Assembly: GCA_947457615.1 (NCBI GenBank)
Contig: CANGWK010000006.1
Coordinates: 1-64,000 of the forward strand
DNA length: 64,000 nucleotides
DNA from: Flavobacteriaceae bacterium
Lineage (GTDB): Bacteria; Bacteroidota; Bacteroidia; Flavobacteriales; Flavobacteriaceae
Reading direction: 5' to 3'
Shown here: one piece after another, positions 61,106 to 64,000 of the stretch
How positions within the stretch are numbered: the first letter of the stretch is position 1
How the letters are laid out: each line of letters starts with the position of its first letter
Notes under the pieces: model-generated
Database searches by the model: none
Told to the model about the DNA's origin: nothing
The model's input: only the letters and a program-made list of their open reading frames with translations
Made by a program: the position numbers and the translations under genes

Positions 61106-62251
61106 ATGCTCAACAAACGCCTTCTCATTAAAAATCTTCTAGCTCACAATGATGAGAGTAGTTTTTATGATAAGAAACGACAGTTGAATTTGCATTCTAA
61201 AGAAGGAAAAGCCAAGTTTTTGAAACATATTTGTGCCTTATCTAATTCCAACCCTTCTAACAATTCCTATATCGTGGTTGGGGTAGAAGATCAGGATAAT
61301 GAAATTACGGGGGATGATTTTTTTGACGACAGTCGAATTCAGAATTTGGTGAATGCCTATCTTGAAAACCCCCCTAAAATTCAATATGAAAATGTGCCTT
61401 TCCCTAATTTACCAAAAGACAAAGTAATTGGCTTAGTGACCATTAAACCTAAGTCGAAAACTTCTTTTTTCAAAAAAAACATCCACACCATACTTGCCAA
61501 CACGGTTTTTGTTCGTCGTGGCAGCAATTCTACTCCTACTGATGACAAAATACCATATTCCAAACAGAATATTGAAACAGTAATTAGCATTGAAAATAAT
61601 TCTCGAAATAGTATTGCCCACACCCTTGATGGTGTTATAGATTTTGTAAATAATCGGCACAAAGACATGCCATCAAAATATAAAGTTTTCAAAGAATTAT
61701 TTGTCATTTGTTGGTCGGGAATATCCAAAAAAGTAAGAGATAAAACCTTCCTTTCCAGAGTAGATATCGAACTTATCAACGAGCAAGTTAAACTATTTTA
61801 TTCTGCCCAAGATGAAGTAGAAATTTTTTATGATGAAACTACTTTTACTATAATTGAATATGTGCCACTCGGATTGAATGACAAGACAAGTTATTACCCA
61901 TTAGAGCAACAAAAAATTTCTTTTTATGACAATGGTTATTATAAAATTGAAACCGAAATGCTCTTTGAACCTCCTGAGTACAATCGAAAAGTATTGTATC
62001 ATATTTACAATTCTAATTTGAGTTTGCTTAATAAATTACAAAAAGGAGTGGAGTTAACGGATAGAGAAGAACTAGATTTAGAAAATGTAGCATCCACCTT
62101 AATGGTATGCTACCTCAACGGATTTGAAGATGCCAAACAAAAATTAATTGATGCCAAATCCTTATTAAAAGAGCATAAAAACAAAACAATTTATGCAGGG
62201 TTTAAGGAAGTAATGCGTGTTTTAAGAAAAATGAAATATGGTGGAAAATAA
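61106..62251 (+). CDS. AlbA_2 (Schlafen-type) putative DNA-binding/ATPase protein
   Basis: 381 residues. The AlbA_2 domain (about 20-170) shows KFLKHICALSNSNPSNNSYIVVGVEDQDNEITG and TVFVRRGSNSTPTDDKIPYSKQNIETVISIE, typical of divergent AAA_4/AlbA_2 proteins. The second half is not recognised. Such proteins are predicted regulators and some belong to defence loci; no partner gene of that kind lies nearby. Confidence 0.82.
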   Translation: MLNKRLLIKNLLAHNDESSFYDKKRQLNLHSKEGKAKFLKHICALSNSNPSNNSYIVVGVEDQDNEITGDDFFDDSRIQNLVNAYLENPPKIQYENVPFPNLPKDKVIGLVTIKPKSKTSFFKKNIHTILANTVFVRRGSNSTPTDDKIPYSKQNIETVISIENNSRNSIAHTLDGVIDFVNNRHKDMPSKYKVFKELFVICWSGISKKVRDKTFLSRVDIELINEQVKLFYSAQDEVEIFYDETTFTIIEYVPLGLNDKTSYYPLEQQKISFYDNGYYKIETEMLFEPPEYNRKVLYHIYNSNLSLLNKLQKGVELTDREELDLENVASTLMVCYLNGFEDAKQKLIDAKSLLKEHKNKTIYAGFKEVMRVLRKMKYGGK

Positions 62252-62297
62252 AAATAATATAATTTGAATTACTTTTACAAAAGATTATAAAACAAAA

Positions 62298-63035
62298 ATG
62301 AACAGAACATTAGTAATTGGCGACATTCACGGCGGTTTGCGGGCAGTACACCAAATAATGGAGCGAGCAGGCGTAACACCCAAAGACACTTTAATTTTTC
62401 TTGGCGATTATGTAGATGGTTGGAGCCAATCACCACAAGTACTGGATTTTTTAATGGATTTAGGAACCAAGCAAAATTGCATCTTTCTTAGGGGTAATCA
62501 TGATGAATTGTTGTTGGATTGGTTGTCTAGAAATAATGAAAACTTTAATGAAACTACATGGTTCAAACATGGTGGTGAAGCAACTATAACGGCTTATTCA
62601 ACTGTTTCGGAAACTACTAAAAACAAACATATTAATTTTCTAAAATCGTTACAGAATTATTTTCACGACGAGCAAAATCGCTTGTTTATTCATGCTGGTT
62701 TTACCAACATGCATGGGGTGACTTATGAATATTTCCCGAAATTGTTTTATTGGGATAGAACCCTGTGGGAAACTGCTTTAGCATTAAATGAAAATATAGC
62801 TAAAGATTCTGTTTTTTTTCCGAGAAGATTATCTCTTTACGACGAAATATTTATTGGACATACCCCAGTTACAAAAATAAATCAAACCATTCCTATAAAA
62901 AAAGCATGCATATGGAATGTAGATACTGGCGCTGCCTTTAAAGGACCTTTAACCATTATGGATATTGAAACCAAAGAGTTTTGGCAAAGCGAACCCCTAC
63001 CCCATTTATATCCAAATGAAAAAGGAAGAAATTAA
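62298..63035 (+). CDS. Metallophosphoesterase (PrpA/PrpB-like protein phosphatase)
   Basis: 245 residues with the calcineurin-type motifs GDIHGGLRA (near residue 8), GDYVDGWSQS, GNHDELLLDWL and a late HAGF / GHTPV pair, all metal ligands present. Resembles Ser/Thr phosphatase 1 or diadenosine tetraphosphatase-like enzymes. Cytoplasmic; 47 bp after the AlbA_2 gene, possibly cotranscribed. Confidence 0.9.
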   Translation: MNRTLVIGDIHGGLRAVHQIMERAGVTPKDTLIFLGDYVDGWSQSPQVLDFLMDLGTKQNCIFLRGNHDELLLDWLSRNNENFNETTWFKHGGEATITAYSTVSETTKNKHINFLKSLQNYFHDEQNRLFIHAGFTNMHGVTYEYFPKLFYWDRTLWETALALNENIAKDSVFFPRRLSLYDEIFIGHTPVTKINQTIPIKKACIWNVDTGAAFKGPLTIMDIETKEFWQSEPLPHLYPNEKGRN

Positions 63036-63040
63036 TAGAG

Positions 63041-63120
63041 TTGGGTCTTAGGGAATAGTTATAGGGTTTTGGGTCTTGGGTTCTGGGTCTTGGGTATAGG
63101 GTTCTAGAACTTAGGCTTTA
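63041..63120. repeat. G-rich word repeat (GGGTCTTGGGTTCT)
   Basis: Imperfect tandem of GGGTCTT/GGGTTCT/GGGTATA words after the phosphatase gene. The G-triplets could form a quadruplex, but the spacing is irregular. Confidence 0.6.
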
Positions 63121-63136
63121 AGTGAAAAGTTTTACA

Positions 63137-63224
63137 ATTCATTTTTGATATTGATTTTGATTTTTGAAATTGAAATTGATATTGATTTTTGAAATTGCTA
63201 TTGAAATTGAATTGAATTTCTATC
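63137..63224. repeat. GAAATTGATATTGATTTT word repeat
   Basis: Tandem imperfect units of ATTGAAATTGATATTGAT, upstream of the beta-barrel gene and running up to its -7 box. Confidence 0.6.
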
Positions 63225-63228
63225 TTTG
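63221..63228 (+). promoter_or_regulatory. Candidate -7 box (TATCTTTG) of the DUF6646-like gene
   Basis: TAnnTTTG match 19 bp before the ATG at 63248. This places the start at 63248 rather than the upstream ATG at 63164, which lies within the word repeat. Confidence 0.5.
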
Positions 63229-63247
63229 TACTTTAAATTATAAAAAA

Positions 63248-63742
63248 ATGAGAAAAATTATTATCTTATCGTTTATATTAGTTTCAACTTTTGTGAATGC
63301 GCAGGCGTACAAAGGAAAAGGCGATGTGAAATTTCAAGTTGGTGCAAATATTCAAAAATGGGGTTCTGGTATTTCGGTTTCTACCGATTTTGGAATTGGA
63401 GAAAATATGTCCTATGGTTTCGTGGCTTCCTATTTATTAAACACTAATCAAGACTATGGAATGCCTAAGTTTGGTGACAGAGTTGATTTAAAAGCGCGAT
63501 TTAATGCTAATATAGGCAATGTGCTTAAATTAAGTGATAAAGTAGATATTTATCCTGGTTTAGATGTAGGGTTACGAAATTTTGGGGCGCATCTTGGAGG
63601 ACGCTATTTCTTTACCGATGGTTTTGGTGTATATAGTGAAGTGGGTTTTCCTCTGGCAAAATATGACACAAATCCAACAGGCTTTTATTATGATTTAAAC
63701 AATCAATTTGTTTTCACTATTGGTGCTTCTTTTAATTTATAA
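63248..63742 (+). CDS. Outer-membrane beta-barrel protein (DUF6646-like)
   Basis: 164 residues: signal peptide (ends FVNAQ), then alternating strands typical of an 8-stranded barrel (VKFQVGANIQKWGSGISVSTDFGIGENMSYGFVASYLL, KVDIYPGLDVGLRNFGAHLGGRYFFTDGFGVYSEVGFPLA, ending FVFTIGASFNL). Resembles a Flavobacterium family numbered DUF6646; the name is from memory. Start from promoter position and signal peptide. Confidence 0.8.
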   Translation: MRKIIILSFILVSTFVNAQAYKGKGDVKFQVGANIQKWGSGISVSTDFGIGENMSYGFVASYLLNTNQDYGMPKFGDRVDLKARFNANIGNVLKLSDKVDIYPGLDVGLRNFGAHLGGRYFFTDGFGVYSEVGFPLAKYDTNPTGFYYDLNNQFVFTIGASFNL

Positions 63743-63754
63743 TTAAAAAACCAA

Positions 63755-64000
63755 ATGAGTATAATTACAGAAAAAAGATTAAAAGACAGAAGTGGTTCTA
63801 AATGTGAAATCAGCGGAAGCGATGAAAATTTAGTACTTTATATAGTAGCGCCAAAAACAGAGGCTACTCCAGAAAACTGTATTTTAATTACAAAATCGTT
63901 AAAAGATCAAATTGAAAACCCTACAACTACCAATGCTAATGATTGGCATGGTTTAAGCGATAGCATGTGGAATGAGAATCTTCCGGTGCAAATTGTTTCT
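63755..64000 (+). CDS. PhnA-domain protein, 3' end cut by the window
   Basis: 82 codons visible from the ATG at 63755, no stop before the window end. N-terminal MSIITEKRLKDRSGSKCEISGSDENL with the RSGSKCE motif seen in PhnA (YjdM)-type proteins, here with one Cys and a Ser in place of the second zinc Cys; VAPKTEATPENCILI and DWHGLSDSMWNEN follow the family pattern. The family was named for phosphonate metabolism, but its role is unclear. It begins 12 bp after the barrel gene. Confidence 0.75.
   Translation, partial: MSIITEKRLKDRSGSKCEISGSDENLVLYIVAPKTEATPENCILITKSLKDQIENPTTTNANDWHGLSDSMWNENLPVQIVS

Noticed and set aside
63041..63120. Telomere-like or quadruplex array (GGGTCTTGGG...)
   Set aside because: Irregular spacing, a short spacer in a circular-type chromosome context and similar word repeats nearby. 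It is treated as a phrase repeat only.
63164..63247. Upstream ATG for the DUF6646-like gene
   Set aside because: It lies in a word repeat upstream of the -7 box, and would mask the signal peptide.

Overview
The window is a 64-kb stretch of low-GC chromosome from a member of the Bacteroidota, almost certainly a Flavobacterium or close relative. Signs of this are type IX secretion (T9SS) sorting tails (IYPNP...), PorZ, a full Bat aerotolerance operon, a single-chain GlyRS, THC0290_0291/DUF6646-like beta-barrels, Bacteroidota-type promoters (TAnnTTTG) and almost no Shine-Dalgarno sites. Most of it is ordinary core chromosome. I saw no rRNA, tRNA, CRISPR, prophage or recognisable transposase.

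Layout. 0-4.4 kb: a 5'-truncated GH92 alpha-mannosidase, an omega-amidase and an Ig-like lipoprotein. 4.5-8.9 kb: an accessory segment with two T9SS cargo proteins around a secreted single-heme cytochrome-like protein. A duplicated comF 3' end marks its left edge and the intact comF its right edge. 8.9-18.6 kb: comF, glyS, pgi, an M23 lipoprotein, and aromatic amino acid catabolism (tryptophan 2,3-dioxygenase, hpd, hmgA). 18.8-27.99 kb: APC permease, patatin-BamA-like protein, uvrC, gpsA, a YqhD-like alcohol dehydrogenase and a DJ-1/PfpI lipoprotein. 28.2-34.7 kb: nadD, gmk, a GIY-YIG/DUF4357 protein, yicC, EamA transporter, ArsC/Spx-like protein, metB and a beta-barrel. 34.9-45.7 kb: gdhA, porZ, recO, esterase, ileS, DksA-like protein, lspA and 5-FTHF cyclo-ligase. 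45.7-48.6 kb: a repeat-rich accessory patch with three hypothetical genes. 48.6-60 kb: pheS, cvpA and the minus-strand operon moxR-DUF58-BatD-like-batA-batB-batC-batD-batE. 60-64 kb: aldo/keto reductase, AlbA_2 protein, metallophosphatase, DUF6646-like barrel and a truncated PhnA-domain gene.

The most unusual content is repetitive DNA. The spacers hold many short palindromic or phrase-like repeats, several families recurring within the window. Two lie inside reading frames: about 93 bp read in frame inside ileS, and a REP-like hairpin plus a TCTATTG-type word repeat that together encode the N-terminus and signal peptide of the patatin-like protein. The comF-tail duplication, with only synonymous differences, points to acquisition of the 4.4-kb T9SS/cytochrome segment by recombination or integration at the comF 3' end.

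Functional units: tyrosine/tryptophan breakdown (kynA, hpd, hmgA); aldehyde detoxification (YqhD-like plus DJ-1-like); T9SS (PorZ plus cargo); envelope stress/aerotolerance (Bat operon); and translation (glyS, ileS, pheS).
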